From assembly GCF_900100345.1 (NCBI RefSeq), contig NZ_FMTT01000026.1, forward strand, positions 17,400 through 81,399: a stretch of DNA of 64,000 nt, written 5' to 3'. The stretch's first letter is position 1; every line of letters starts with the position of its first letter. The position numbers and the translations under genes were made by a program. Under the pieces are notes generated by a model. It saw only the letters and a program-made list of their open reading frames with translations, searched no databases and had not been told where the DNA came from. This DNA comes from Paenibacillus tianmuensis (GTDB lineage Bacteria > Bacillota > Bacilli > Paenibacillales > NBRC-103111). This document shows positions 50,644 through 59,010 of this stretch, in pieces.

Positions 50644-51162
50644 TTAAACATCTCCTTTAGATGGTTTTTGATTTTGGTTTTTTTCGTATTGCGATACTTT
50701 GCTGCGCAGTTCTTCGATTTCTTTCCACATCGCTTTTTTCTCAATATCTTTCATCATATCGTCCAGATTGCTGCCAGCGGTACCGCTCGGATTCGAGGAG
50801 GCCGCATATTCACCTTCATAGCGGTTGCCTTCTTGCGGCGGGGCCCAGCCATGTCTTTGCGCTTTACGGTAGTGCTTCTCGGCGCGTCTCCACTCTCTCC
50901 AGTTCGGGTAATTGCCGCCGGGCTGTCCGCAGCCTTCGCCGCCGTAGGACGGTCCGTAGCCATGAGGCCCCCCGGTCCAAGGCTCGCTTGGGATGACCAA
51001 CGCTGCCAGGAAGTACAGCGGAATAACGACGCCTCCGGAAAAGAAAGCCGTTACCACCACGATCAGACGAAGCAGTGTAGCATCAATATTCATCGATTCC
51101 GCGAGACCGCCGCACAGGCCGGTTACTTTGCGATCGGAACGGGAACGGTATAGTTTGCTCAT
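50644..51162 (-). CDS. PspC-domain membrane protein
   Basis: The 172-residue protein starts with a PspC domain ([20 protein letters not shown], then [20 protein letters not shown] and one or two membrane helices to residue ~58). A disordered Gly/Pro/Tyr-rich linker and a short Lys/Glu coiled coil ([23 protein letters not shown]) follow, which could contact the PspA partners. It overlaps the upstream pspA stop (ATGA). PspC proteins act as membrane anchors or sensors in envelope stress responses. Confidence 0.88.
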   Translation of the reverse strand: MSKLYRSRSDRKVTGLCGGLAESMNIDATLLRLIVVVTAFFSGGVVIPLYFLAALVIPSEPWTGGPHGYGPSYGGEGCGQPGGNYPNWREWRRAEKHYRKAQRHGWAPPQEGNRYEGEYAASSNPSGTAGSNLDDMMKDIEKKAMWKEIEELRSKVSQYEKNQNQKPSKGDV

Positions 51163-51839
51163 GATTTATCCCAGCCCTCCTGTTTCAGTTTCGTCCGCAG
51201 CTTGGCCAGCTCTTGTTCCAGCGCCTGCGATGCCGCGCTGCCTACGGCGGACCATGCTTCACGGACTTGGCCTCTCACTTCCCGCAGGGTGCGCGCAGTC
51301 AGTTCCATATCGGAGACCCGCTCGTCCAGCCGGTCGAAGATCCGCGGATTCGGACCTGCACCCATCGAGCGCAACCTTTCGTTCATACGCTGCTGCAGCC
51401 TAACGGACTCCAGCCGCGCGATATAGTAGTTGCGTTTCGAGGCAATTTCGTCGAAATCGGCCTTAAGCTGTTGAAGCTGCTCCTCCAGCTCGACGATCCC
51501 CAGCTTGCTTTGATCGTACAGCGCCCGGTACTGCGTCGCTTTTTCCTCCTGCTGCATTTTCTCTTGAAGCGCGATGCGCGCCACTTCTTCCTCGCCGGCT
51601 CTCAGCGCCAGCATCGCTTGCTGCTCGCGGCGCTCCTTGAGCTGTTCCGCCGATACATACTGCTGGCGAAGCGAAGCGGCGTGAGACAGGCACTGCTGCA
51701 GCAGCCGTTCGGACTCGCGGATTTGCTCCGACTGGGACGCAAGATATTTATCGATCAGGCGAACCGGGTCTTCCGCGTTTTCCAGCATTTCGTTGAAGTG
51801 CGCAACCGTAATATCCCGGAATCTTTTCCCTAAACTCAT
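51159..51839 (-). CDS. PspA/IM30-family membrane-stress protein, copy 1
   Basis: A 226-residue helical protein with MSLGKRFRDITVAHFNEMLE then NAEDPVRLIDKYLASQSEQI, the PspA signature, and long heptad-rich coils to the C-terminus. It is clearly related to, but quite different from, the second PspA of the operon, so the pair is an old duplication or a two-component ring system. ATG 51839 follows AAAAGGTGG; a longer frame to 51872 is possible. It overlaps pspC by four bases. Confidence 0.9.
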   Translation of the reverse strand: MSLGKRFRDITVAHFNEMLENAEDPVRLIDKYLASQSEQIRESERLLQQCLSHAASLRQQYVSAEQLKERREQQAMLALRAGEEEVARIALQEKMQQEEKATQYRALYDQSKLGIVELEEQLQQLKADFDEIASKRNYYIARLESVRLQQRMNERLRSMGAGPNPRIFDRLDERVSDMELTARTLREVRGQVREAWSAVGSAASQALEQELAKLRTKLKQEGWDKS

Positions 51840-51889
51840 GCTTTGCTCAACCACCTTTTCTCCGAATTTCAATCCGTCGTTTGTTTGAT

Positions 51890-52189
51890 TTAATATACCG
51901 ATTTGTTACGCAGCAGCGAGATGCCGTAGCAGATCAAGCCGATGGCGATCAGGATGGCGAACAGGCCGGACAATTTACCGAAGAGGAACAGGCCGCCAAG
52001 GATGATCAGCCCCCACCCGATGATCGTTTTTCCGTTTCTCAGTCCTACGAATCCGAGCCCTACCATTGCCGCCGGGAACAAGTAGCTCATCAAATGGTGT
52101 CCGAGCTGAAAGCCAAGCTTGTGGCTCAGGATCAACGCTCCGAAGAAGATCAGGAGGAACGCGAGTCCGGTATGCCGGTTCATTTTCAT
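51890..52189 (-). CDS. LiaI-like / DUF5668 small membrane protein
   Basis: The 99-residue protein is almost entirely hydrophobic, with four helices (LAFLLIFFGALILSHKLGF, LMSYLFPAAMVGLGFVGL, IIGWGLIILGGLFLF, LFAILIAIGLICYGISLL), as in the LiaF N-terminal/DUF5668 family and B. subtilis LiaI, the membrane anchor of LiaH. It is the first gene of the operon. ATG 52189 is favoured, with GGCGGTGA upstream; GTG 52201 sits too close to the site. Confidence 0.82.
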   Translation of the reverse strand: MKMNRHTGLAFLLIFFGALILSHKLGFQLGHHLMSYLFPAAMVGLGFVGLRNGKTIIGWGLIILGGLFLFGKLSGLFAILIAIGLICYGISLLRNKSVY

Positions 52190-52239
52190 GGATTGACTCA
52201 CCGCCTTTCATTTTTGTTGTCGTTTTGCTTATGTCTTTA

Positions 52240-52307
52240 TTCTAGGTGAATCCGGCATTTCCCAAAACGGACCTGCGGCGGTTTTTGAAACTGGACTTAA
52301 GTCCAGT
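52240..52307 (-). promoter_or_regulatory. Promoter region and palindrome upstream of the lia/psp operon
   Basis: TAGAAT (52245-52240 on the minus strand) is a good -10 for the operon; the -35 (TTTTGG) is weak, as expected of an activated promoter. A perfect 18-bp palindrome ACTGGACTTAAGTCCAGT lies at 52290-52307, centred about 55 bp upstream of the -10, a position suitable for a LuxR-type activator such as LiaR. The link is inference. Confidence 0.6.
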
Positions 52308-52327
52308 ACGCCACTCGGCCTTGGACA

Positions 52328-52385
52328 AGAGGAGACCCCGCCTTAGTGCAAGGAATTGCTTGTGCTTGTCCCCGAGGTCTCCTCT
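52328..52385. other. Inverted repeat with 38-nt loop upstream of the lia operator
   Basis: AGAGGAGACC (52328-52337) pairs with GGTCTCCTCT (52376-52385). It sits between the acetyltransferase terminator and the lia palindrome; purpose unclear, perhaps a backup terminator or binding element. Confidence 0.35.
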
Positions 52386-52401
52386 CCAAAACAAGCGCAA
52401 C

Positions 52402-52439
52402 AAAAAAAGCCCGCTTCGAGCGATATCCTCGAAGGGGCC
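52402..52439 (-). terminator. Terminator of the Eis-type gene
   Basis: GCCCCTTCGAG and CTCGAAGCGGGC pair on the minus strand, followed by TTTTTTT. Confidence 0.9.
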
Positions 52440-52463
52440 TGTATCCAGTTGGCAGGTTGAAGT

Positions 52464-53648
52464 CTAGAAGAAGTCGAGCAAATACGTCTGGCGTGTGGGA
52501 ACGAGCCGCTCCAGCGATTCGCACACCTCCGTCGTGCCGGTTAGCCTGCCGATGTCCATCAAAAAGGATGGGCGTTGGTACCCTGTCAGCATAGCGGCAA
52601 GCGTCTGGATCGTGCAGCTGGCGGTCGGCAGCTCGGGCGAAGCGCTTGCGACAGGCGTTACACGGGCCGTCCCCGACTCGTCCACTTGGAGCAGGAACCA
52701 GCCGTTGTTCCATTCCGCATGCTCGTCTTTTACCTCCAGCTGCAGTGACCATTCCACCCCCGACGCGAATGGATACTTGGTCAAAAAGCCGGCCACATCC
52801 ACAATCCGAGCCATGAAATAAGGCACGACCTCTTGTTTGATCCGGGGATTGTCGAGCAGAAACGGCAGCTTATCGTTCGCGGGCGCTTTCATCACAAGCT
52901 TATCCAGCATCGAGTCGTGATCGGCCAAGAAGCGCCATAGGGCCAGGCAAGCCCCCTGGTGCAGATAGACCAGCTCGTGAATTTTAAGGATATTATCCTT
53001 TACCTGATAATATACGTAGCCCGCAGGCTGATTCTGCGCATCATAATATACGGCTACCGTTCCTTCTGTAAAGCTGAAAATGCGGTGCTTCCACCAAGCT
53101 TCATTTCGAATAACCGTACCGTTGTACCTGCTGGCGTAAGCTTCGTAGATCCCGTTCAGCAGCTTGACATCATGGCCGGTCCGAACGATCCGCCCAGGCT
53201 GCGCGCCCAGTTTTGGAAGCTGCTGGGCAGAAATCTCGTACGATTTATACTCTGTATACGTTTCCCAGCCGTATTTACGGTAGAACGAGAATTGAAAAGG
53301 ATGAAGGAACGACACCGTCTGGCCTTTCTCCCGCATCACCCGCAGTCCGTGCGACAGCAGCTTGGCCACCAGACCGCCCCGCCGGTACTCCGGCCATGTG
53401 GCGACGCCTGAGATTCCGCCCATGTCGAACGCCTTGCCTTGAATATATGTTTGCAAATCAAGAATGGCCATTTTCGCCGCAAGCGTATCGTCTACATAAG
53501 CTCCCCACATCTGGTTCGAATCGAAAAGCTTCTTCCTCTTCTCGACTTTTTCAGGAGTAAGCTCATCTTGAAAAGCGAATGCAGACATTTGCAAGCTGTC
53601 CATAAGATGTTCATTCGGAATATTGCGAATTTCCAACCGCTGGTTCAT
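52464..53648 (-). CDS. Eis-family GNAT acetyltransferase
   Basis: A 394-residue protein of the Eis type: an N-terminal GNAT domain (VATWPEYRRGGLVAKLLSHGL, acetyl-CoA loop R-x-G-G, about residue 88), a second GNAT-like domain and an SCP2-like C-terminal domain. The chain ends in Phe (YLLDFF), whose carboxylate is part of the active site in Eis enzymes. Tyr in FYRKYGWE is the likely catalytic residue. Eis proteins acetylate aminoglycosides or other amines at several positions; the natural substrate here is unknown. It has its own terminator, just upstream of the lia promoter. Confidence 0.88.
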   Translation of the reverse strand: MNQRLEIRNIPNEHLMDSLQMSAFAFQDELTPEKVEKRKKLFDSNQMWGAYVDDTLAAKMAILDLQTYIQGKAFDMGGISGVATWPEYRRGGLVAKLLSHGLRVMREKGQTVSFLHPFQFSFYRKYGWETYTEYKSYEISAQQLPKLGAQPGRIVRTGHDVKLLNGIYEAYASRYNGTVIRNEAWWKHRIFSFTEGTVAVYYDAQNQPAGYVYYQVKDNILKIHELVYLHQGACLALWRFLADHDSMLDKLVMKAPANDKLPFLLDNPRIKQEVVPYFMARIVDVAGFLTKYPFASGVEWSLQLEVKDEHAEWNNGWFLLQVDESGTARVTPVASASPELPTASCTIQTLAAMLTGYQRPSFLMDIGRLTGTTEVCESLERLVPTRQTYLLDFF

Positions 53649-53986
53649 GCGTATCCACCCTTTCCACTTTTGTCGGAGACCGGAGACTTCGTCCAGTTCC
53701 CCGCTTATCGGCGCTTCTCATGCCTTCGCACCTTGTCCCGGCCATTGTAGCCTAATTTTCCAACAGATTCTACGTAAAAATCCTTTGTACTTGTTTTGGC
53801 CAGAAGTTGGGGTGACATGGCAGAAATCGTAGCAGTTATCCGCTCTTGATTCGTAACCGGTACAGTCAGAGTACTGTCTCCTGCCCGCCGACAGTTGTAT
53901 TTCCGTTGAATAATCGGGCGTACGTCCAATCAGCACCCGGCATTCGTTCATATCATTTAACATGCCTTCTGAAAGGGGGATGTCAT

Positions 53987-54082
53987 ATGAGCCACTTTGG
54001 CGGATTCGGCTTTACTTCCACTGGTGTTATCCTGGTGCTGTTTATTCTGCTCGTCATCGTTTCCTGTTCATTGTTCATCTAA
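53987..54082 (+). CDS. YjcZ-family small sporulation protein (31 aa)
   Basis: ATG 53987 gives MSHFGGFGFTSTGVILVLFI then a hydrophobic, Cys-containing end. The Gly/Phe-rich start and single hydrophobic helix are typical of YjcZ proteins, spore-associated microproteins of Bacillales. AAAGGGGGA lies eight bases upstream. A possible mother-cell sigma -10 (CATATCAT, 53949-53956) precedes it but its -35 is unconvincing. The longer frame from 53846 is not supported. Confidence 0.82.
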   Translation: MSHFGGFGFTSTGVILVLFILLVIVSCSLFI

Positions 54083-54090
54083 TGTACCGC

Positions 54091-54128
54091 CCCCCTGTCA
54101 GGAACGTTACTCCGATAGGGGGTTTTAC
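54091..54128 (+). terminator. Terminator of the yjcZ-type gene
   Basis: CCCCCT and AGGGGG around a 20-nt loop, then TTTTACTT. Confidence 0.7.
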
Positions 54129-54129
54129 T

Positions 54130-55386
54130 TCAATCCCCGATCGTCAAAACTCGCACCATCTCGCCCAGCCGAGCTCCTCGCCCGCCCGCCGGAAGACAAA
54201 TTAAGCAGTCGGTCTCTTTGATGGAAACCATAATGCTGGATTTGTCGCGACCGGCGGGCCTCACGCGGACCGTCCCTTGTTCCACGTGCGAAGATCCGCG
54301 GATATATCGGGGATACGCCGATCCTTTCCCATAGTCGGCATCCAATACCGCTGTCGCTGCAGAGGGCAGCGGGTTGGGCGCCCCTTGCAAGGCGCGCAGG
54401 TAGGGGCGTACCAGCAGCTCGAATCCTACATAGCAAGCTCCAGGATTGCCGGACAAAGCGAACAACAACTTGTCCCGCCACAGACCGACCGACGTCGGAC
54501 TTCCCGGACGCATCGCGATCTTGTTGAAAAGCAGCTCGCCGTCCCACCGGGCGAACAGCTCGGCCAGCACATCCTTATCCCCTACCGACACGCCTCCGGT
54601 CGTTATCCACAGATCCGCCTGCTCCGCAGTTGCCAGCAGTTCCCGTTCCACCCGGTCGGCTTCGTCGGGAAGAAAAGGCATCAGCAGCGGTACTCCGCCT
54701 GCCTGCTGTACTTGACAGGCTAGCATATACCCGTTGCTGCCCCGGATTTTACCCGGCGCGAGCGGCGCGTCTACAGGGAGCAGCTCGGAGCCGGTAGAGA
54801 AGATCGCTACTCTCGGCCGCTTGTACACGTTCACAAGGCTATAGCCGAAGGCGGCCAGCACGGCCGCTTCCCCCGGTCCGATAGTGCAGCCCTTCCGCAA
54901 AAGCGGCTCCCCGGCAGCAGCCTCTTCTCCTACCGGGGTCACATTGTCGCCGGGATTCATCGCTTTGTGAACCGCCACTGTACCCCCAAGGCCGACCTCC
55001 TGGTGGACCGCATTGGTCATCTCCAGCATCACAACCGCATCCGCCCCCTCGGGAACGGCAGCGCCGGTCATAATTCTGGCCGCTTGGCCCGGGCCGATCG
55101 TCTTCGCCGGAACCGAGCCGCAAGGAACCGTTTCCGCTACCTCCAAACAAACCGCCGCCGCAAGAGAAGCTCCTGCCGTATCCGATGCGCGCAAAGCATA
55201 GCCGTCAACACCCGATCGCCGAAAATGCGGCAGCGGGCTGCCGGCGCAAACGTTTTCCGCCTGCCGCCTGCCGTAAGCCTCGAATAGCGGCACCTCTTCC
55301 ATCTCCTGAAGGCGGACATGCTGGAGTACACGCCGCTGCGCCTCTTCAAGACTGATGGCCCGCCGCCCGAATTTCAAGACGCTCAC
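54130..55386 (-). CDS. moeA: Molybdopterin molybdenumtransferase MoeA
   Basis: Inserts molybdate into adenylated molybdopterin. The 418 residues show SPLPHFRRSGVDGYALRA (about 50), PGQAARIMTGAAVPEGADAVV (about 102-122), STGSELLP, TTGGVSVGDKD and MRPGSPTSVG, which are MoeA hallmarks, and ALSGNPGACYVGFEL. Length is typical. It is the last gene of moaA-moeA (3-bp gap) with mobA further upstream in the same direction, forming a molybdenum-cofactor group; moaC, moaE and mogA are not in the window. Confidence 0.94.
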   Translation of the reverse strand: MSVLKFGRRAISLEEAQRRVLQHVRLQEMEEVPLFEAYGRRQAENVCAGSPLPHFRRSGVDGYALRASDTAGASLAAAVCLEVAETVPCGSVPAKTIGPGQAARIMTGAAVPEGADAVVMLEMTNAVHQEVGLGGTVAVHKAMNPGDNVTPVGEEAAAGEPLLRKGCTIGPGEAAVLAAFGYSLVNVYKRPRVAIFSTGSELLPVDAPLAPGKIRGSNGYMLACQVQQAGGVPLLMPFLPDEADRVERELLATAEQADLWITTGGVSVGDKDVLAELFARWDGELLFNKIAMRPGSPTSVGLWRDKLLFALSGNPGACYVGFELLVRPYLRALQGAPNPLPSAATAVLDADYGKGSAYPRYIRGSSHVEQGTVRVRPAGRDKSSIMVSIKETDCLICLPAGGRGARLGEMVRVLTIGD

Positions 55387-55389
55387 GCT

Positions 55390-56397
55390 TTAACCCCCGA
55401 TCTGCGACATGCGCCGGGAGGTAGGCGTATGACTATGCTGCTCGCTCAGAAGCGCTTTAACCATCTCGTGGCTTTCCGGCTTCACGTCCAGCGCCCGGAA
55501 GAACAACTCGGCCAGCGCCTGATCGTTGCCAATATAACGGCGCACGTTGAACTCGTCGGACCAGTACAGGCAAGGCTTGATATTGCCGTCCGACGTAAGA
55601 CGCAGCCGGTTGCACGTCTGGCAGAAATGGTCACTGACTGGATGAATCAGCCCGAACGTGCCGGCTGCCCCGGTAATCCGGAAATTTTGCGAAGGCCCGT
55701 TTCCCCGGACCCCCTCCTCCAGCGTCTCCACCTGCCATCCTATGGTTTCACAGCGTTCCAGCACCGTGTCTAGCGGAATATATCTCGTTTTCCAGCCATT
55801 ATCGTCATGTCCGATCGGCATATATTCAATAAAGCGCACATGCAAACCGCGCTCCAGCGTCAGCTTCAGAAAATCTTCGATTTCGTCGTCGTTCAGACCT
55901 TTCATCAAAACGACGTTCAGCTTGATCGGGTCAAGTCCGACCCGGGATGCCGCTTCCAGACTCGCCAGCACGCGCGACAAATCACCTCCGCGCGTAATGA
56001 GAGAAAACCGGTCCGCCCGCAAGGAATCGAGGCTGACATTAATTCTTGTGAGCCCGGCTTCGCGCAGCTTTTCCGCCCGCGAAGCGAAGTGGATCGCATT
56101 CGTCGTCAAAGCGATATCTTCAATGCCGTCGATCGCGCTCAACATCCGCACGAGCTGCTCCAGGTTTTTGCGTACGAGCGGTTCGCCCCCGGTCAGCCGC
56201 AGCTTGCGAACTCCGTACCCGGCAAGCACCCGCACGACTTCGGCGATCTCTTCGAACGTCAAGAGCTTTTCCTCCGGCTCGAATTCCATGCCTTCTTCCG
56301 GCATACAGTACACACATCGCAAATTGCATCGATCCGTCACGGAAATTCGAAGATAGTCATGAATGCGGCCAAAGCGATCCTTCAATATCTGTGACAT
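55390..56397 (-). CDS. moaA: GTP 3',8-cyclase MoaA
   Basis: A radical SAM enzyme that starts molybdopterin synthesis from GTP. The 335-residue protein has the N-terminal cluster CNLRCVYC (C-x3-C-x2-C, about residue 24) and a C-terminal cluster CQTCNRLRLTSDGNIKPC (about 260-277). It ends in Gly-Gly (SQIGG), the conserved C-terminal tail needed for catalysis. Adjacent to moeA with a 3-bp gap and 99 bp downstream of mobA. A possible -10 CATAAT about 40 bp upstream could provide extra transcription. Confidence 0.96.
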   Translation of the reverse strand: MSQILKDRFGRIHDYLRISVTDRCNLRCVYCMPEEGMEFEPEEKLLTFEEIAEVVRVLAGYGVRKLRLTGGEPLVRKNLEQLVRMLSAIDGIEDIALTTNAIHFASRAEKLREAGLTRINVSLDSLRADRFSLITRGGDLSRVLASLEAASRVGLDPIKLNVVLMKGLNDDEIEDFLKLTLERGLHVRFIEYMPIGHDDNGWKTRYIPLDTVLERCETIGWQVETLEEGVRGNGPSQNFRITGAAGTFGLIHPVSDHFCQTCNRLRLTSDGNIKPCLYWSDEFNVRRYIGNDQALAELFFRALDVKPESHEMVKALLSEQHSHTPTSRRMSQIGG

Positions 56398-56496
56398 CCT
56401 GCATGCCCCCGTTCTCGGTTATACCCACCATTATGTCACAAAACAGGCCCGTCTTCCATAAACAAAAAGCATTCGATGAAAGGCGTGCAAAAGCGG

Positions 56497-57144
56497 CTAA
56501 AACCTGAGTCGTTTGCCGGTAAGCCTCTCATATTCGTCCGGATCGTTAATATTCCGGATAAATCCCTTTGAAATTCCCTTCCGCTCCAGAAACGATTCGT
56601 CCGCCACCTGCAGAGCAACCGAATCCAATAGCCCCATCAACCGCAGATCGTTCGCCGCCAACAGCCGCTCCGCCTCGGAAAGACAGTTCTTGAGATATAC
56701 GCCGTGCAGCGGATGAAGCCTTCCGTCGATCTTGGCAACCGCAGCATCTGCGCCAACGCTGCTCCGCAGCTCCGAGAGGACCTTCGCCGCTTCGGCGTCA
56801 ACCCACGGCATATCGCAGCCGACGATCCACAGCTCCTCGTATGACGCCGCTCTCATGGCGGCCTGAAAACCGGCAAGCGGCCCCCGGCCCGGCTGCTGGT
56901 CGGGAATGATCCGCACCGGAGACTCCCCGGAGAACGCGTGAACGACGGCCTCGTACCGTTCCGGCTCCTGCGTCACGATAAGCAGCTCCGCACACAAACT
57001 TCCCAACTCGGTCAGCTGCCTGGCCAAAAACGTATTGCCTTCGTACATAAGCAGCGCCTTGCTTTGGCCGCCCATCCGCCGATTTTGCCCGCCTGCCAAG
57101 ATTACGCCTGTCATGGCACGCCTTTGCCCGCCATACCGCCCCAT
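56497..57144 (-). CDS. mobA: Molybdenum cofactor guanylyltransferase MobA
   Basis: Attaches GMP to the molybdenum cofactor. The 215-residue protein has the nucleotidyl-transferase motif GVILAGGQNRRMGGQSKALL (LAGGxxxRMGxxK), PDQQPGRGPLAGFQAAM and GCDMPWVDAEAAKVL (Asp metal ligand). ATG 57144 is taken (GGAAGGG upstream); ATG 57114, right at the motif, is an alternative, and the long frame to 57279 is unlikely. Completes a mobA-moaA-moeA group. Implies at least one bis-MGD enzyme, such as nitrate reductase or formate dehydrogenase, elsewhere in the genome. Confidence 0.9.
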   Translation of the reverse strand: MGRYGGQRRAMTGVILAGGQNRRMGGQSKALLMYEGNTFLARQLTELGSLCAELLIVTQEPERYEAVVHAFSGESPVRIIPDQQPGRGPLAGFQAAMRAASYEELWIVGCDMPWVDAEAAKVLSELRSSVGADAAVAKIDGRLHPLHGVYLKNCLSEAERLLAANDLRLMGLLDSVALQVADESFLERKGISKGFIRNINDPDEYERLTGKRLRF

Positions 57145-57251
57145 CGCCTTTATCCCTTCCTTCCGTACGTGGACGAAGCTGCTGCACTCCGTCTTCAGAT
57201 ACTGTTCCAGTTTCCATGCATATCCGGGAAAGGCTTTTTTATTCGCAAAGG

Positions 57252-57282
57252 CAAAAAGGGCCCGAACCCGTCGGTTCAAGCC
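57252..57282 (-). terminator. Terminator of ccpN-ppsR
   Basis: GGCTTGAACC and GGTTCGGGCC pair on the minus strand (two G-U), then CTTTTTG. Confidence 0.7.
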
Positions 57283-57294
57283 TCTCGTCTGCCA

Positions 57295-58101
57295 TCAATT
57301 TAAGTACCCCATAATAATGCCGGCTGTTTCTTCAATTGCTTTATCCGTTACGTTGATCACCAAGCATCCAACCTGTTTCATCAACGCTTGTGCATAGCGG
57401 AGCTCTTCGTCGATTCGCTCAATCGCGGCATATTTCGCCCCGAACGGCAAACCGACCGCTTTCAGTCGCTCTGTCCGAATCTTGTACAGCTTGTCTGCAT
57501 CCATCGTCAAGCCGACAATCCGGTTGCCCGGTACCAGAAACAGCTCTTTGGGCGGTTTGACCTCTGGCACGAGCGGCAGATTGGATACTTTTATCCCTTT
57601 ATGCGCCAAAAAAATACTGAGCGGCGTCTTCGACGTCCGTGAAACTCCGATCAAGACGAGATTCGCCTTCAGCAGGGCGCTCGTATCGCGTCCGTCGTCG
57701 CACTTGACCGCGAACTCGATCGCTTCCACGCGGCGGAAATAATCCTCGTCCAGCTGATGAAGCAAGCCTGGCTTCCGCTTCGGCGCATCGCCCCACGTAT
57801 CGATGAACGCCTGCATCATCGGCCCCATGATATCGACCGCACGGACGCCGAGGCGGACCGCCTCTTCCTTCATCATCTCCCGAAGCTCCGGCTGTACCAG
57901 CGTATACGCCACAAAGCCGCCGCGTTTGGCCGCCTCTTCCATAATGGTACGGATTTCATCCTCGGTTTTAATATGGCCGATCCGCTTCGTTCTTACCTGG
58001 TGGGCGTCAAACTGACGGATCGTCGCTCTAACGACCGCTTCCGCCGTTTCCCCGACGGAATCCGAGCATATCGTGATCTCGTACTGTTGCTCTTCCTTCA
58101 T
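57295..58101 (-). CDS. ppsR: Pyruvate phosphate dikinase / PEP synthase regulatory protein
   Basis: A 268-residue DUF299 bifunctional kinase-pyrophosphorylase (YqfL type) that switches PPDK or PEP synthase by ADP-dependent phosphorylation. The P-loop-like GVSRTSKTPLSIFLA (about residue 150) and conserved GNRIVGLTMD and RRVEAIEFAVKCDDG are visible. ATG 58101 has AAAGGAG 11 bases upstream. It follows ccpN by 31 bp on the same strand; the same ccpN-yqfL pairing is known from B. subtilis, where both act on gluconeogenic metabolism. Confidence 0.93.
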   Translation of the reverse strand: MKEEQQYEITICSDSVGETAEAVVRATIRQFDAHQVRTKRIGHIKTEDEIRTIMEEAAKRGGFVAYTLVQPELREMMKEEAVRLGVRAVDIMGPMMQAFIDTWGDAPKRKPGLLHQLDEDYFRRVEAIEFAVKCDDGRDTSALLKANLVLIGVSRTSKTPLSIFLAHKGIKVSNLPLVPEVKPPKELFLVPGNRIVGLTMDADKLYKIRTERLKAVGLPFGAKYAAIERIDEELRYAQALMKQVGCLVINVTDKAIEETAGIIMGYLN

Positions 58102-58132
58102 CCGGTTTTCTTCTCCTTTGTTCATAAATGCC

Positions 58133-58801
58133 CTAACGGTCCATCGCCAGATCGACCAAAATATTCGTCATAATCGTTTTTGTCACCCGTCCGACAACGT
58201 CCCACCGGGATCTTCCGCTCACCTGAGCGGCTTTGGATTCCACGACGACAGGCAAGCTGTCAACCTGATGATGAATCATCTTCCGCGCCGCGTCGATCAC
58301 GGATTCATCGGGAGAGACATGAATAACGTTCGGCTCGCGGGTCATGACCATGCTGACCGGCATGGAAGCCGCATTCGTATTGCCGAGCGTGAATTTAAGC
58401 AAATCTTTACGGGAAATGACTCCGGACAGGCAATCCTCGTCATCCACGACGATCAGACTGCCGACGTTCTCCATAAACAGCATCACGACCGCGTCGTTCA
58501 CGGAAGCATTCTCCCGAACGACAACAGGGATCGATTGGACATCCTTTACCTTTATGCCCAGCAGTTTGCGGGAAACTTGGGAGCCCGGCGTCATGGACGA
58601 GCCAGGGGTATAGCCCACCTTCGGCTTGGCATCCACAAGCCCGAGCATGACAAGCAGGGCCAGATCCGACCGGAGGGTCGGGCGGCTTAGACCTAACATC
58701 TCCGCTATTTGTTCGCCCGTAATGGGCGCGTGTGCCTTTACCAATTCTACGATCTGCAGTTGGCGCGCAGTCAGTTCGATGACCGGTCCCTCCTCACTCA
58801 A
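58133..58801 (-). CDS. ccpN: CcpN-type repressor of gluconeogenic genes
   Basis: An HTH-plus-two-CBS-domain protein. HTH: ELTARQLQIVELVKAHAPIT and GEQIAEMLGLSRPTLRSDLA; CBS pair from about residue 75 (VKDVQSIPVVVREN, VGSLIVVDDEDCLSGVISRKDLLK, VSMVMTREPNVIHVSPDESV, DSLPVVV). B. subtilis CcpN represses gapB and pckA under glycolytic conditions. The start is unclear: TTG 58801 with AAAGG upstream is taken, although GAGGAGG (58795-58789) points to GTC/ATC at 58783/58780, where relatives begin. Divergent from glpX and upstream of ppsR. Confidence 0.9.
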   Translation of the reverse strand: MSEEGPVIELTARQLQIVELVKAHAPITGEQIAEMLGLSRPTLRSDLALLVMLGLVDAKPKVGYTPGSSMTPGSQVSRKLLGIKVKDVQSIPVVVRENASVNDAVVMLFMENVGSLIVVDDEDCLSGVISRKDLLKFTLGNTNAASMPVSMVMTREPNVIHVSPDESVIDAARKMIHHQVDSLPVVVESKAAQVSGRSRWDVVGRVTKTIMTNILVDLAMDR

Positions 58802-58936
58802 GCAGCCTTTGCGGTTTATCGCTGTGCCACATTCCAATCCAATTGTACCAAAAATAGTCCGAAACTCATAGAACCGTTTTTCATCCGAGATTCCAATCGA
58901 AATATAACGCACTAATTAATTTTTATCAAGTGTTTA

Positions 58937-58965
58937 TTGCGCATTATTTATTTATTAATTATACT
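58937..58965 (+). promoter_or_regulatory. Promoter of glpX
   Basis: TTGCGC (58937-58942), 17-bp spacer, TATACT (58960-58965), in the AT-rich region divergent from ccpN. A CcpN site was not recognised by eye. Confidence 0.5.
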
Positions 58966-59010
58966 ATATATATTGAAACGTGACCATTTATTTTATAGGG
59001 GGCTGAACTG

